From Mesostigma viride (Eukaryota; Streptophyta; Mesostigmatophyceae; Mesostigmatales; Mesostigmataceae): DNA of 20,000 nucleotides. Every line of letters begins with the position of its first letter. The first letter of the stretch is position 1. The notes beneath the pieces are model-generated. The model saw only the letters and a list, made by a program, of their open reading frames with translations, searched no databases and had not been told where the DNA came from. The DNA is taken from NCBI GenBank assembly GCA_009746045.1, contig RPFO01002264.1:1-20000 (forward strand), written 5' to 3'. The position numbers were made by a program, and so were the translations under genes. Positions 1-10,392 of the stretch are shown here, in pieces.

Positions 1-1195
1 CCTTGCGGAAGTGGCCATGGCGACTGCTTTTAGACGAAACGTGACAACATCTGGCTCGCGGAAAGCAGAAAAAATGCCGATTCTTGGAGAAAATTAGTTA
101 CTGATTCTAATTTATGGTGGGATAGTTGCGATCTATATGCGCGGGCTTTTTTCTTTACCATCGGCAGGGGGGGTCCGGCCTGAATTTCTGTCTGGATGAA
201 TAAAGTATAATTGATGCCTGCAGGTGTGATTGTCGATTGTTGCCAGTTTTGATGGTCCTAATGGAAGCTAGTTTAATTTAATGATGTTTCTAAAGCCGCT
301 AAAAAATTCCGCTGCTATCTTTACCTTTCCCGTTTTCATTTTGCGGTAAGATAACATTAGGCCTGCGCCATGCGCGCCGACCTCTCCATTGAAAGGGTGG
401 CTTTCTTGTGCGCCTGGGCACCGAATAAATGCCCGTTATGGTACGTTCTTGTATTAACGTCTAAGATAGCGCTTCCTGCTTTCTTACCTCGTTGAGCGTA
501 AGCTTTTTGCCTTCTTTCCGGCCAGATGCAGCCATGGAAGTTGCGGGTCCTGGCGCTGCATCGCTGGATTCCTGGATTTTTTTAAGCAAGTTCGTCTGTG
601 ACGTGGCTGGCTTGCTGCAGCGCGTGGCCCACAACCTGTCGGGAAGGTGTAATGCTTTTATTTCCTGCTTCTCTGAAATTTCTTTTGCTTTATAGACAGT
701 TGTGTTCGAGGAAATTCACGCGGTCTTCCTAAGCAGCGGCATCATTTCCCCAGACACTGACGAGCTGGCACCTGTCTCCTAAAGAGAGCGGCTCGTGCTG
801 TTAGAAAGGAGGCAGTGTGCATTTGCGGGACACATGCTTTGGTGGCACATGCGTCAGGTAGGCTGTTCCAATCGTCTCTTCACCTTTCCCACTGAGTAAA
901 TGTTTAGCATTTGTCATGCTAACCAGAGCAGCTAGCCACAGGTTGGCTGGATAAAAAGGTCAGCCTTTTTTCTCTTTATATACTGCGTGTGTGGTCCTCC
1001 AGTGTCCGGCTTGTTGGCATTTGGAAGAGGGTTTATAATGTGTTGTTGGTGGAACAACTTGGTTGTTGGCAACAAAATCACACATTATTAGCTGAGATAG
1101 GCATGACATATGCTGCTCAGGCGTGTCGTCCTACCAGCCTTGTTGTTAAGGGTAGACTCACAAGGCGGGCTGTGCCGATGGAGGGGGGCGTGCTA
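1..1195 (+). repeat. Outer segment of left inverted-repeat arm
   Basis: This pairs with about 8896-10094 in reverse complement, with numerous substitutions and 1-4 base indels. No reading frame is conserved between the two copies: the 67-codon frame at 492-695 is disrupted in the other arm. On the minus strand it carries a TATA-like element (973-982) and short hairpins close to the minisatellite. The terminal bases are ccttgcgg, close to the reverse complement of the far end of the other arm. I read it as non-coding subterminal sequence of the element. Confidence 0.8.
973..982 (-). promoter_or_regulatory. TATA-box-like element, left arm, facing outward
   Basis: On the minus strand this reads TATATAAAGA. 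The identical element sits in the right arm at 9111-9120 on the plus strand, so both would drive transcription toward the ends of the inverted repeat. It is conserved while surrounding bases differ between arms. There is no other promoter evidence. Confidence 0.35.
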
Positions 1196-1198
1196 GGC

Positions 1199-1945
1199 CC
1201 CCCCCCACACCCACGCATGCATGCTAGCCCCCCCACACACCCACGCATGCATGCTACCCCGGCCCCGGCCCCCACACCCACGCATGCATGCTAGCCCCCC
1301 CCACACCCACGCATGCATGCTAGCCCACACTCACACCCACGCATGCATGCTAGCCCACCCCCACACCCACGCATGCATGCTAGCCCCCCCACACACCCAC
1401 GCATGCATGCCAGCCCCCACACACCCACGCATGCATGACGCGCCCCCCCACACCACGCATGCATGCTAGCCCACCCCCACACCCACGCATGCATGCTAGC
1501 CCCCCACACACCCACGCATGGATGCCAGCCCCCACACACCCACGCATGCATGACAGCCCCCCCACACACCCACGCATGCATGCTAGCCCCCCACACACAC
1601 CCACGCATGCATGCCAGCCCATACACACCCACGCATGCATGCCAGCCCCCCCCACACTTACGCATGCATGCTAGCCCCCACACACACCCACGCATGCATG
1701 CCAGCCCCCCCACACCCACGCATGCATGCCAGCCCCCCCACACTTACGCATGCATGCTAGCCCCCACACACACCCACGCATGCATGCCAGCCCCCCCCAC
1801 ACCCACGCATGCAGGCTAGCCAACCCCACACCCACGCATGCATGCCAGCCCACCCCCACACCCACACGTGCATGCCAGCCCACCCCCACACCCACGCATG
1901 CATGCCAGCCCACCCCCACACCCACGCGTGCATGCCAGCCCACCC
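1199..1945 (+). repeat. 30 bp minisatellite, left arm (about 25 units)
   Basis: The unit is close to GCATGCATGC followed by TAGCCC or CAGCCC, then a run of C and CACAC, then CCACGC. Units are 28-32 bp and differ mainly in C-run and CA length. One variant at about 1258-1272 carries a duplicated CCGGCC-type insert, which is mirrored in the right-arm copy. Every frame through it is open only because the unit lacks stop codons, giving His/Cys/Met/Pro-rich pseudo-peptides; I treat it as non-coding. Alternating purine-pyrimidine stretches and C/G runs give it Z-DNA and G-quadruplex/i-motif potential. Confidence 0.93.
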
Positions 1946-2222
1946 CTAGCTTGAGCGTGCTTGTAAAGTTTTTGCATGGTTTATTAAAATGAGTGGAATA
2001 TGTATTTATTGCATTAAATGTTAATTTTATTGATCATGAATGAAAATGGTCAACATTGCCGAAGTGCCCCTAAATTGCTCAATATTGTGTGCTCAAGAAT
2101 TCAATGAGGATTGTCATCATGGAAACCCGCACAAATTCACGATTCCGGGCATGCATGTGAAAGTATCAAGAACAATTTTCAATTAAGAATGGTATCTCAT
2201 TGTTCCATGAATCAATATGACT
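1946..2222 (+). repeat. Unique linker of left arm, identical to right arm
   Basis: This is an AT-rich 277 bp stretch between the minisatellite and the 70 bp satellite. By eye it is identical, without a single indel, to the reverse complement of 7847-8123, unlike the outer arm segments. No reading frame or RNA gene is recognisable. Confidence 0.85.
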
Positions 2223-3267
2223 CCATGTACGTAGACAAGCCATGATGACCCCATGGGAGCCTAAATCCTCATCATTAAATACATAAATGCCACCCATGTA
2301 CGTAGACGGGCCATGATGACACCAATGGAGCCTGAATCCTCATCATTAATTACATAAATGCCAACCATGTACATAGACAAGCCATGATGACACCATGGGA
2401 GCCTGAATCCTCATCATTAAATACATAAATGCCAACCATGTACGTAGGCCAGCCATGATGACACTATGGGAGCCTGAATCCTCATCATTAATTTCATACA
2501 TGCCAACAACACGTAGACGGGCCATAATGACACCACGGGAGCCTGAATCCTCATCATTTATTTTATGAGACATCCATGTACGTAGGCCAGCCATGATGAC
2601 ACCATGGGAGCCTGAATCCTCCACATTTTTTTTCTGAGACATCCATGTACGTAGGCCAGCCATGATGACACCATGGGAGCCTGAATCCTCATCATTAAAT
2701 ACATACATGCCATCCATGTACGTAGACAGGCCATGATGACACCATGGGAGCCTGAATCCTCATCATTAATTACATAAATGCCAACCATGTACGTAGACGG
2801 GCCATGATGACACCATGGGAGCCTGAATCCTCATCATTTTTTTTATGAGACATCCATGTACGTAGGCCAGCCATGATGACACCATGGGAGCCTGAATCCT
2901 CGTCATTTTTTTTTCTTTGACATCCATATACGTAGACGGGCCATGATGACACCATGGGAGCCTGAATCCTCATCATTAATTACATACATGCCATCCATGT
3001 ACGTAGACGGGCCATGATGACACCATGGGAGCCTGAATCCTCATCATTTACTATTCCTTGACATCCATGTACGTAGGCCAGCCATGGAGACATTATGGGA
3101 GCCTGAATCCTCCTCGTTAATTACATAAATGCCAACCATGTACGTAGACAAGCCATGATGACACCATGGGAGCCTGAATCCTCATCATTTACTATTCCTT
3201 GACATCCATGTACGTAGACGGGCCATGATGACACCATGGGAGCCTGAATCCTCATCATTAATTACAT
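2223..3267 (-). repeat. 70 bp satellite, left-arm orientation (about 15 units)
   Basis: The unit reads on the minus strand as GATGAGGATTCAGGCTCCCA, then TGGTGTCATCATGGC, then CTACGTACATGG, then a variable tail of about 15 bases. Three tail classes recur: an ATTTATGTAATTAA type, an AAGGAATAGTAA type and an A-rich type (AAAGAAAAAAAA). Unit length is about 64-72 bp. It contains CCATGG and TACGTA palindromes. The array is collinear with the outer end of the right-arm array: for example the unusual unit with a GTTGTT insert near 2510 matches the one near 7560. Open frames through it reflect repeat phase and are not genes. Confidence 0.93.
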
Positions 3268-3293
3268 GGATGGCATTTATGTATTTAATGATG
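3253..3293. other. Satellite orientation switch (palindrome junction)
   Basis: The left-orientation unit ends with CATCATTAATTACAT (3253-3267). It is followed by about 11 bases (3268-3278), then ATGTATTTAATGATG (3279-3293) in the opposite orientation. This is a near-perfect hairpin of 15 bases per side with one mismatch, and the whole satellite changes strand here. It is the only inversion point seen in the array. Confidence 0.85.
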
Positions 3294-6200
3294 AGGATTC
3301 AGGCTCCCATGGTGTCTCATGGCGTCTACGTACATGGATGTCAAGGAATAGTAAATGATGAGGATTCAGGCTCCCATGGTGTCATCATGGCTTGTCTACG
3401 TACATGGTTGGCATTTATGTAATTAATGAGAGGATTCAGGCTCCCATGGTGTCATCATGGCGTCTACGTACATGGATGGCATTTATGTAATTAATGAGAG
3501 GATTCAGGCTCCCATGGTGTCATCATGGCTTGTCTACGTACATGGTTGGCATTTATGTAATTAATGAGGAGGATTCAGGCTCCCATGGTGTCTCCATGGC
3601 TGGCCTACGTACATGGATGTCAAGGAATAGTAAATGATGAGGATTCAGGCTCCCATGGTGTCATCATGGCTTGTCTACTACATGGTTGGCATTTATGTAA
3701 AATGAAGAGGATTCAGGCTCCATTGGTGTCATCATGGCTGGCCTACGTACATGGATGTCAAGGAATAGTAAATGATGAGGATTCAGGCTCCCATGGTGTC
3801 ATCATGGCGTCTACGTACATGGATGTCAAAAAGTAAATGATGAGGATTCAGGCTCCCATGGGTCATCATGGCTTGTCTACGTACATGGTTGGCATTTATG
3901 TAATTAATGAGGAGGATTCAGGCTCCATTGGTGTCATCATGGCTGGCCTACGTACATGGATGGCATAGTAATTAATGATGAGGATTCAGGCTCCCATGGT
4001 GTCATCATGGCTTGTCTACGTACATGGTTGGCATTTATGTAATTAATGAGGAGGATTCAGGCTCCCATGGTGTCTCCATGGCTGGCCTACGTACATGGAT
4101 GTCAAGGAATAGTAAATGATGAGGATTCAGGCTCCCATGGTGTCATCATGGCCTGTCTACGTACATGGATGGCATGTATGTAATTAATGATGAGGATTCA
4201 GGCTCCCATGGTGTCATCATGGCTTGTCTACGTACATGGTTGGCATTTATGTAATTAATGAGGAGGATTCAGGCTCCCATGGTGTCATCATGGCTTGTCT
4301 ACGTACATGGTTGGTTTATTAATTAATGATGAGGATTCAGGCTCCCATGGTGTCTCCATGGCTGGCCTACGTACATGGATGTCAAGGAATAGTAAATGAT
4401 AAGGATTCAGGCTCCCATGGTGTCATCATGGCCCGTCTACGTACATGGATGGCATTTATGTAATGATGAGGATTCAGGCTCCCATGGGGTCATCATGGCT
4501 TGTCTACGTACATGGTTGGCATTTATGTAATTAATGAGGAGGATTCAGGCTCCCATGGTGTCTCCATGGCTGGCCTACGTACATGGATGTCAAGGAATAG
4601 TAAATGATGAGGATTCAGGCTCCCATGGTGTCATCATGGCTGTCTACGTACATGGATGGCATGTATGTAATTAATGATGAGGATTCAGGCTCCCATGGTG
4701 TCATCATGGCTTGTCTACGTACATGGTTGGCATTTATGTAATTAATGAGGAGGATTCAGGCTCCCATGGTGTCATCATGGCTTGTCTACGTACATGGTTG
4801 GCATTTATGTAATTAATGATGAGGATTCAGGCTCCCATGGTGTCTCCATGGCTGGCCTACGTACATGGATGTCAAGGAATAGTAAATGATGAGGATTCAG
4901 GCTCCCATGGTGTCATCATGGCCCGTCTACGTACATGGATGGCATGTATGTAATTAATGAGGAGGATTCAGGCTCCCATGGTGTCATCATGGCTGGCCTA
5001 CGTACATGGATGTCAAAGAAAAAGAAATGATGAGGATTCAGGCTCCCATGGTGTCATCATGGCTGGCCTACGTACATGGATGTCTCATAAAATAAATGAT
5101 GAGGATTCAGGCTCCCATGGTGTCATCATGGCTTGTCTACCTACATTGTTGGCATGTATGTAATTAATGATGAGGATTCAGGCTCCCATGGTGTCTCCAT
5201 GGCTGGCCTACGTACATGGTTGGCATTTATGTAATTAATGATGAGGATTCAGGCTCCCATGGTGTCATCATGGCCCGTCTACGTACATGGATGGCATTTA
5301 TGTAATTAATGATGAGGATTCAGGCTCCCATGGTGTCATCATGGCTTGTCTACGTACATGGTTGGCATTTATGTAATTAATGAGGAGGATTCAGGCTCCC
5401 ATGGTGTCATCATGGCCCGTCTACTTACATGGATGGCATTTATGTAATTAATGATGAGGATTCAGGCTCCCATGGGGTCATCATGGCTTGTCTACGTACA
5501 TGGTTGGCATTTATGTAATTAATGAGGAGGATTCAGGCTCCCATGGTGTCTCCATGGCTGGCCTACGTACATGGATGTCAAGGAATAGTAAATGATGAGG
5601 ATTCAGGCTCCCATGGTGTCATCATGGCCCGTCTACGTACATGGATGGCATTTATGTAATTAATGATGAGGATTCAGGCTCCCATGGGGTCATCATGGCT
5701 TGTCTACGTACATGGTTGGCATTTATGTAATTAATGAGGAGGATTCAGGCTCCCATGGTGTCTCCATGGCTGGCCTACGTACATGGATGTCAAGGAATAG
5801 TAAATGATGAGGATTCAGGCTCCCATGGTGTCATCATGGCCTGTCTACGTACATGGATGGCATGTATGTAATTAATGATGAGGATTCAGGCTCCCATGGG
5901 GTCATCATGGCTTGTCTACGTACATGGATGGCATGTATGTAATTAATGATGAGGATTCAGGCTCCATTGGTGTCATCATGGCTGGCCTACGTATGTACAT
6001 GGATGTCAAAGAAAAAAAAATGATGAGGATTCAGGCTCCCATGGTGTCATCATTGCCCGTGTATGTACATGGTTGCCATTTATGTAATTAATGATGAGGA
6101 TTCAGGCTCCATTGGTGTCATCATTGCCCGTGTATGTACATGGTTGGCATTTATGTATGTAATTAATGATGAGGATTCAGGCTCCATTGGTGTCATCATG

Positions 6201-7846
6201 GCTGGCCTACGTATGTACATGGATGTCAAAGAAAAAAAAATGATGAGGATTCAGGCTCCCATGGTGTCATCATGGCCCGTCTACGTACATGGATGTCAAG
6301 GAATAGTAAATGATGAGGATTCAGGCTCCCATGGTGTCAGATGTCATGGCCTGTCTACGTACATGGATGGCATGTATGTAATTAATGATGAGAATTCAGG
6401 CTCCATTGGTGTCATCATGGCTGGCCTACGTATGTACATGGATGTCAAAGAAAAAAAAATGATGAGGATTCAGGCTCCCATGGTGTCATCATGGCCCGTC
6501 TACGTACATGGATGTCAAGGAATAGTAAATGATGAGGATTCAGGCTCCCATGGTGTCATCATGGCCTGTCTACGTACATGGATGGCATGTATGTATTTAA
6601 TGATGAGGATTCAGGCTCCCATGGTGTCATCATGGCTGGCCTACGTACATGGATGTCTCAGAAAAAAAATGATGAGGATTCAGGCTCCCATGGTGTCATC
6701 ATGGCTGGCCTACGTACATGGATGTCAAAGAAAAAAAAATGATGAGGATTCAGGCTCCCGTGGTGTCATTATGGCCCGTCTACGTGTTGTTGGCATGTAT
6801 GAAATGAATGATGAGGATTCAGGCTCCCATAGTGTCATCATGGCTGGCCTACGTACATGGTTGGCATTTATGTAATTAATGATGAGGATTCAGGCTCCCA
6901 TGGTGTCATCATTGCCCGTGTATGTACATGGTTGGCATTTATGTAATTAATGATGAGGATTCAGGCTCCATTGGTGTCATCATGGCCCGTCTACGTACAT
7001 GGACCGTGGCATTTATGTATTTAATGATGAGGATTCAGGCTCCCATGGGGTCATTGATGATCATGGCATTTATGTATGTAATTAATGATGAGGATTCAGG
7101 CTCCATTGGTGTCATCATGGCTGGCCTACGTATGTACATGGATGTCAAAGAAAAAAAAATGAAGAGGATTCAGGCTCCCATGGTGTCATCATGGCCCGTC
7201 TACGTACATGGATGTCAAGGAATAGTAAATGATGAGGATTCAGGCTCCCATGGTGTCAGATGTCATGGCCTGTCTACGTACATGGATGGCATGTATGTAT
7301 TTAATGATGAGGATTCAGGCTCCCATGGTGTCATCATGGCTGGCCTACGTACATGGATGTCTCAGAAAAAAAATGATGAGGATTCAGGCTCCCATGGTGT
7401 CATCATGGCTGGCCTACGTACATGGATGTCTCAGAAAAAAAATGATGAGGATTCAGGCTCCCATGGTGTCATCATGGCTGGCCTACGTACATGGATGTCA
7501 AAGAAAAAAAAATGATCAGGATTCAGGCTCCCGTGGTGTCATTATGGCCCGTCTACGTGTTGTTGGCATGTATGAAATTAATGATGAGGATTCAGGCTCC
7601 CACAGTGTCATCATGGCTGGCCTACGTACATGGTTGGCATTTATGTAATTAATGATGAGGATTCAGGCTCCCATGGTGTCATCATTGCCCGTGTATGTAC
7701 ATGGTTGGCATTTATGTAATTAATGATGAGGATTCAGGCTCCATTGGTGTCATCATGGCCCGTCTACGTACATGGGTGGCATTTATGTATTTAATGATGA
7801 GGATTCAGGCTCCCATGGGGTCATCATGGCTTGTCTACGTACATGG
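3279..7846 (+). repeat. 70 bp satellite, right-arm orientation (about 65 units)
   Basis: This is the same satellite as 2223-3267 but inverted and expanded to about 4.6 kb. Variants are ordered. Units with GTGTCTCCATGGCTGGCC recur near 3588, 4070, 4350, 4559, 4840, 5190, 5548 and 5759, at spacings near multiples of 70 bp (about 3, 4, 5 or 7 units), which indicates higher-order repeats. From about 6000 a distinct subset with TCCATTGG, GTATGTACATGG and A-rich tails dominates. Blocks there are duplicated about 770-920 bp apart: the TCAGATGTCATGG variant at about 6337 and 7255, the GTTGTTGG variant at about 6785 and 7557. Long open frames, such as 6063-6875, result from unit lengths near multiples of three and have no other coding support. 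Confidence 0.93.
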
Positions 7847-8123
7847 AGTCATATTGATTCATGGAACAATGAGATACCATTCTTAATTGAAAATTGTTCT
7901 TGATACTTTCACATGCATGCCCGGAATCGTGAATTTGTGCGGGTTTCCATGATGACAATCCTCATTGAATTCTTGAGCACACAATATTGAGCAATTTAGG
8001 GGCACTTCGGCAATGTTGACCATTTTCATTCATGATCAATAAAATTAACATTTAATGCAATAAATACATATTCCACTCATTTTAATAAACCATGCAAAAA
8101 CTTTACAAGCACGCTCAAGCTAG
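7847..8123 (-). repeat. Unique linker of right arm, identical to left arm
   Basis: This is the reverse complement of 1946-2222 with no difference found by eye across 277 bp. It joins the satellite to the minisatellite. No gene is seen. Confidence 0.85.
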
Positions 8124-8895
8124 GGGTGGGCTGGCATGCACGCGTGGGTGTGGGGGTGGGCTGGCATGCATGCGTGGGTGTGGGGGTGGGCTGGCATGCA
8201 CGTGTGGGTGTGGGGGTGGGCTGGCATGCATGCGTGGGTGTGGGGTTGGGCTAGCCTGCATGCGTGGGTGTGGGGGGGGCTGGCATGCATGCGTGGGTGT
8301 GTGTGGGGGGCTAGCATGCATGCGTAAGTGTGGGGGGGGGCTGGCATGCATGCGTGGGTGTGGGGGGGGCTGGCATGCATGCGTGGGTGTGTGTGGGGGG
8401 CTAGCATGCATGCGTAAGTGTGGGGGGGGGCTGGCATGCATGCGTGGGTGTGTATGGGGGCTGGCATGCATGCGTGGGTGTGTGTGGGGGGCTAGCATGC
8501 ATGCGTGGGTGTGTGGGGGGGCTGTCATGCATGCGTGGGTGTGTGTGGGGGCTGGCATCCATGCGTGGGTGTGTGGGGGGGCTAGCATGCATGCGTGGGT
8601 GTGGGGGTGGGCTAGCATGCATGCGTGGGTGTGGGGGGGGCGGTCATGCATGCGTGGGTGTGTGGGGGGGCTGGCATGCATGCGTGGGTGTGTGGGGGGG
8701 CTAGCATGCATGCGTGGGTGTGGGGGTGGGCTAGCATGCATGCGTGGGTGTGAGTGTGGGCTAGCATGCATGCGTGGGTGTGGGGGGGGGCTAGCATGCA
8801 TGCGTGGGTGTGGGGGGGCCGGGGCCGGGGCTAGCATGCATGCGTGGGTGTGGGGGTGGGCTAGCATGCATGCGTGGGTGTGGGGGGGGCTAGCA
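8124..8895 (-). repeat. 30 bp minisatellite, right arm (about 25 units)
   Basis: On the plus strand the units read GCATGCATGC, GTGGGTGTG, a G run, then GGCTAGC or GGCTGGC. The order of variant units mirrors the left arm: first the TGCACGCG and TGCACGTG variants, later a GGCCGGGGCCGGGG-type insert near 8818-8830. So the arms were duplicated as a whole and not expanded independently. The Gly/Cys/Trp- or His/Pro-rich frames on both strands are repeat artefacts. Confidence 0.93.
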
Positions 8896-8919
8896 CGCCC
8901 CACCCCTCCATCGGCACAG

Positions 8920-8955
8920 CCAGCCTTGTGAGTCTACCCTTAACAACAAGGCTGG
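8920..8955. other. 10 bp-stem hairpin beside the minisatellite
   Basis: CCAGCCTTGT (8920-8929) is the exact reverse complement of ACAAGGCTGG (8946-8955), separated by 16 bases. A corresponding structure lies in the left arm near 1134-1170. It could be a subterminal binding site or a cruciform seed; its function is unknown. Confidence 0.5.
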
Positions 8956-8966
8956 TAGGACGACAC

Positions 8967-8999
8967 GCCTGAGCAGCATATGTCATGCCTATCTCAGGC
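8967..8999. other. GCCTGAG/CTCAGGC hairpin in right arm
   Basis: GCCTGAG at 8967-8973 pairs with CTCAGGC at 8993-8999. It lies 12 bases after the previous hairpin. The left-arm copy near 1090-1125 keeps most of it. Its function is unknown. Confidence 0.4.
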
Positions 9000-9110
9000 T
9001 AATAATGTGTGATTTTGTGCCAACAACCAAGTTGTTCCACCCAACAACACATTATAAACCCTCTTCCAAAATGCCCAACAAGCCGGACACGTGGAGGACC
9101 ACACACGCAG

Positions 9111-9120
9111 TATATAAAGA
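9111..9120 (+). promoter_or_regulatory. TATA-box-like element, right arm, facing outward
   Basis: The sequence TATATAAAGA is identical to the left-arm element at 973-982 (minus strand). Transcription from it would run toward 10094. A splice-donor-like GAG/GTAAGA lies about 500 bases downstream. No conserved reading frame follows, so any product would more likely be non-coding. Confidence 0.35.
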
Positions 9121-9168
9121 GAAAATAAGCTGACTTTTTATCCAGCCAACCTGTGGCTAGCTGCTCTG

Positions 9169-9189
9169 GTTAGCATGACAAATGCTAAC
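9169..9189. other. GTTAGCAT/ATGCTAAC hairpin
   Basis: GTTAGCAT (9169-9176) and ATGCTAAC (9182-9189) form a perfect 8 bp stem with a 5 base loop. The left arm has the same hairpin near 902-923 with one extra T. Confidence 0.45.
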
Positions 9190-10094
9190 ATTTACTCAGT
9201 GGGAAAGGTGAAGAGACCATTGGAACAGCCTACCTGACGCATGTGCCACCAAAGCATTGTGTCCCGCAAAATGCACACTGCCTCCTTTCTAACAAGCACG
9301 AGCCGCTCTCTTTAGGAGACAGGTGCCAGCTCGTCAGTGTCTGGGGAAAATGATGCCGCTGCTTAGGAAGACCGCGTGAATTTCCTCGAACACAACTGTC
9401 TATAAAGCAAAAGAAATTTCAGAGAAGCATGGAAATAAAAGCATTACACCTTCCCGACAGGTTGCGGGCCACGCGCTGCAGAAAGCCAGCCACGTCACAG
9501 ACGATTAACTAGCTAAAAGACACCCAGGAATCCAGCGATGCAGCGCCAGGACCCGCAACTTTCTGGCTGCATCTGGCCGGAAAGAAGGCAAAAAGCTTAC
9601 GCTCAACGAGGTAAGAAAGCAGGAAAACGCAAGCTTAAGACGTTTAACACAAGAACGTACCATAACGGGCATTTATTCGTGCCCAGGCGCACAAGAAAGT
9701 CCACCCTTTCATGGAGTGGTTGGGCAGTACGCATCGCGCAGGGCTAATGTTATCTTACCGCAAAATGACGGGAAAGGTAAAGATAGCAGCGGGAATTTTT
9801 ACGGCTTTAGAAACATCATTAAACTAGCTTTCCTTACGACCATCAAAACTGGCAACAATCGACAATCAACCCGGCAGGCATCCAATATACTTTATTCATC
9901 CCGACAGAAATTCAGGCCGGACCCCCCCTGCCGATGGCAAAGAAAAAAAGCCCGCGACATTATAGATCGCAACCATCCCGCCATAAATTAGAATCAGTAA
10001 CTAATTTTCTCCAACAATCGAGCATTTCTGCTTTCCGCGTGCCAGATTTGTCACGTTTCGTCTAAAGGCAGTCGCCATGGCCCCTACCGCAAGG

Positions 10095-10392
10095 GGTGCG
10101 CGCACCATGCCGACATAGCTTTTGGGCCTCAATTTGCACCGAAATTTGGTCCGTACCGTCCAGCTCAGTCGGATTATGTATGTGGATCGGCCGTGTTGGT
10201 TGCATACGCAGGTATATTAATTCTTGCATTCGCCCCGGACCTTCCCCAGGACAGGTCAGGATATAACAATAATTCTTGCATTCGCCCCCGCCCTTTCCTA
10301 TGGCCTGGTCAGGTTTGGGCGCGACGCCACTAGCGCGGCGCCCGCGACAGAGTGGCCAGGCTCGAGCACGTTTTCTGGATCCCAAGCACCGG
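10095..10392. other. Intergenic stretch with a 19 bp direct repeat
   Basis: This is sequence to the right of the inverted repeat. TAATTCTTGCATTCGCCCC occurs exactly at 10218-10236 and 10270-10288, and both copies are followed by a similar C-rich segment ending in GGTCAGG, so this is a degenerate 52 bp tandem pair. No supported gene; a minus-strand frame at 10062-10385 runs across the inverted-repeat boundary and looks fortuitous. Confidence 0.55.

Larger units (their letters stand above)
1..10094. mobile_element. Giant inverted-repeat (foldback-like) element
   Basis: Bases 1-3267 match the reverse complement of about 6828-10094 almost end to end; base 1 pairs with base 10094. Both arms carry the same ordered blocks: outer segment, 30 bp minisatellite, 277 bp linker and 70 bp satellite. 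The spacer between the arms is more of the same satellite in right-arm orientation. No transposase or other convincing gene lies inside. Foldback (FB) elements are known to have long inverted repeats made of internal tandem repeats, and this matches that plan; a large palindromic duplication is the alternative. The true left end and any target-site duplication cannot be seen because the repeat begins at the window edge. The arms differ by many substitutions and indels in the outer 1.2 kb, which argues against a simple assembly mirror artefact. Confidence 0.75.
8896..10094 (-). repeat. Outer segment of right inverted-repeat arm
   Basis: This is the reverse complement of about 1-1195 with scattered substitutions and indels. 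Short frames at 9538-9747 and 9716-9991 are not preserved in the left arm; a one-base length difference near 9560 versus 530 changes the frame. It carries three hairpins near the minisatellite, an outward-facing TATA-like element at 9111-9120, and a splice-donor-like GAG/GTAAGA at 9608-9616 that is also intact in the left arm. Confidence 0.8.

Noticed and set aside
492-695. 67-codon frame in the left arm
   Set aside because: The homologous right-arm sequence has indels that break the frame, so it is not maintained as coding.
6063-6875. 270-codon open frame (and similar frames at 2346-2976, 3225-3836, 4957-5163, 6922-7886)
   Set aside because: They consist only of the 70 bp satellite read in shifting registers; two different registers of the same unit alternate within single frames, which a real protein repeat would not do.
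2223-7846. CRISPR array
   Set aside because: Units are contiguous with no unique spacers, the variable tails fall into a few recurring classes, and the setting is eukaryotic.
8092-8931. Long Gly/Cys/Met/His-rich and His/Pro-rich frames on both strands (also 1221-1992)
   Set aside because: The 30 bp minisatellite lacks stops in most frames, so all registers and both strands appear open. There is no independent coding signal.
1-10094. Palindrome as a pure assembly or sequencing mirror artefact
   Set aside because: The outer arms differ by many substitutions and multi-base indels, and the satellite is strongly asymmetric. A partial artefact in the identical inner part cannot be fully excluded without reads.
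10062-10385. 107-codon minus-strand frame
   Set aside because: It crosses the end of the inverted repeat and the 52 bp duplicated segment, with no recognisable domain.
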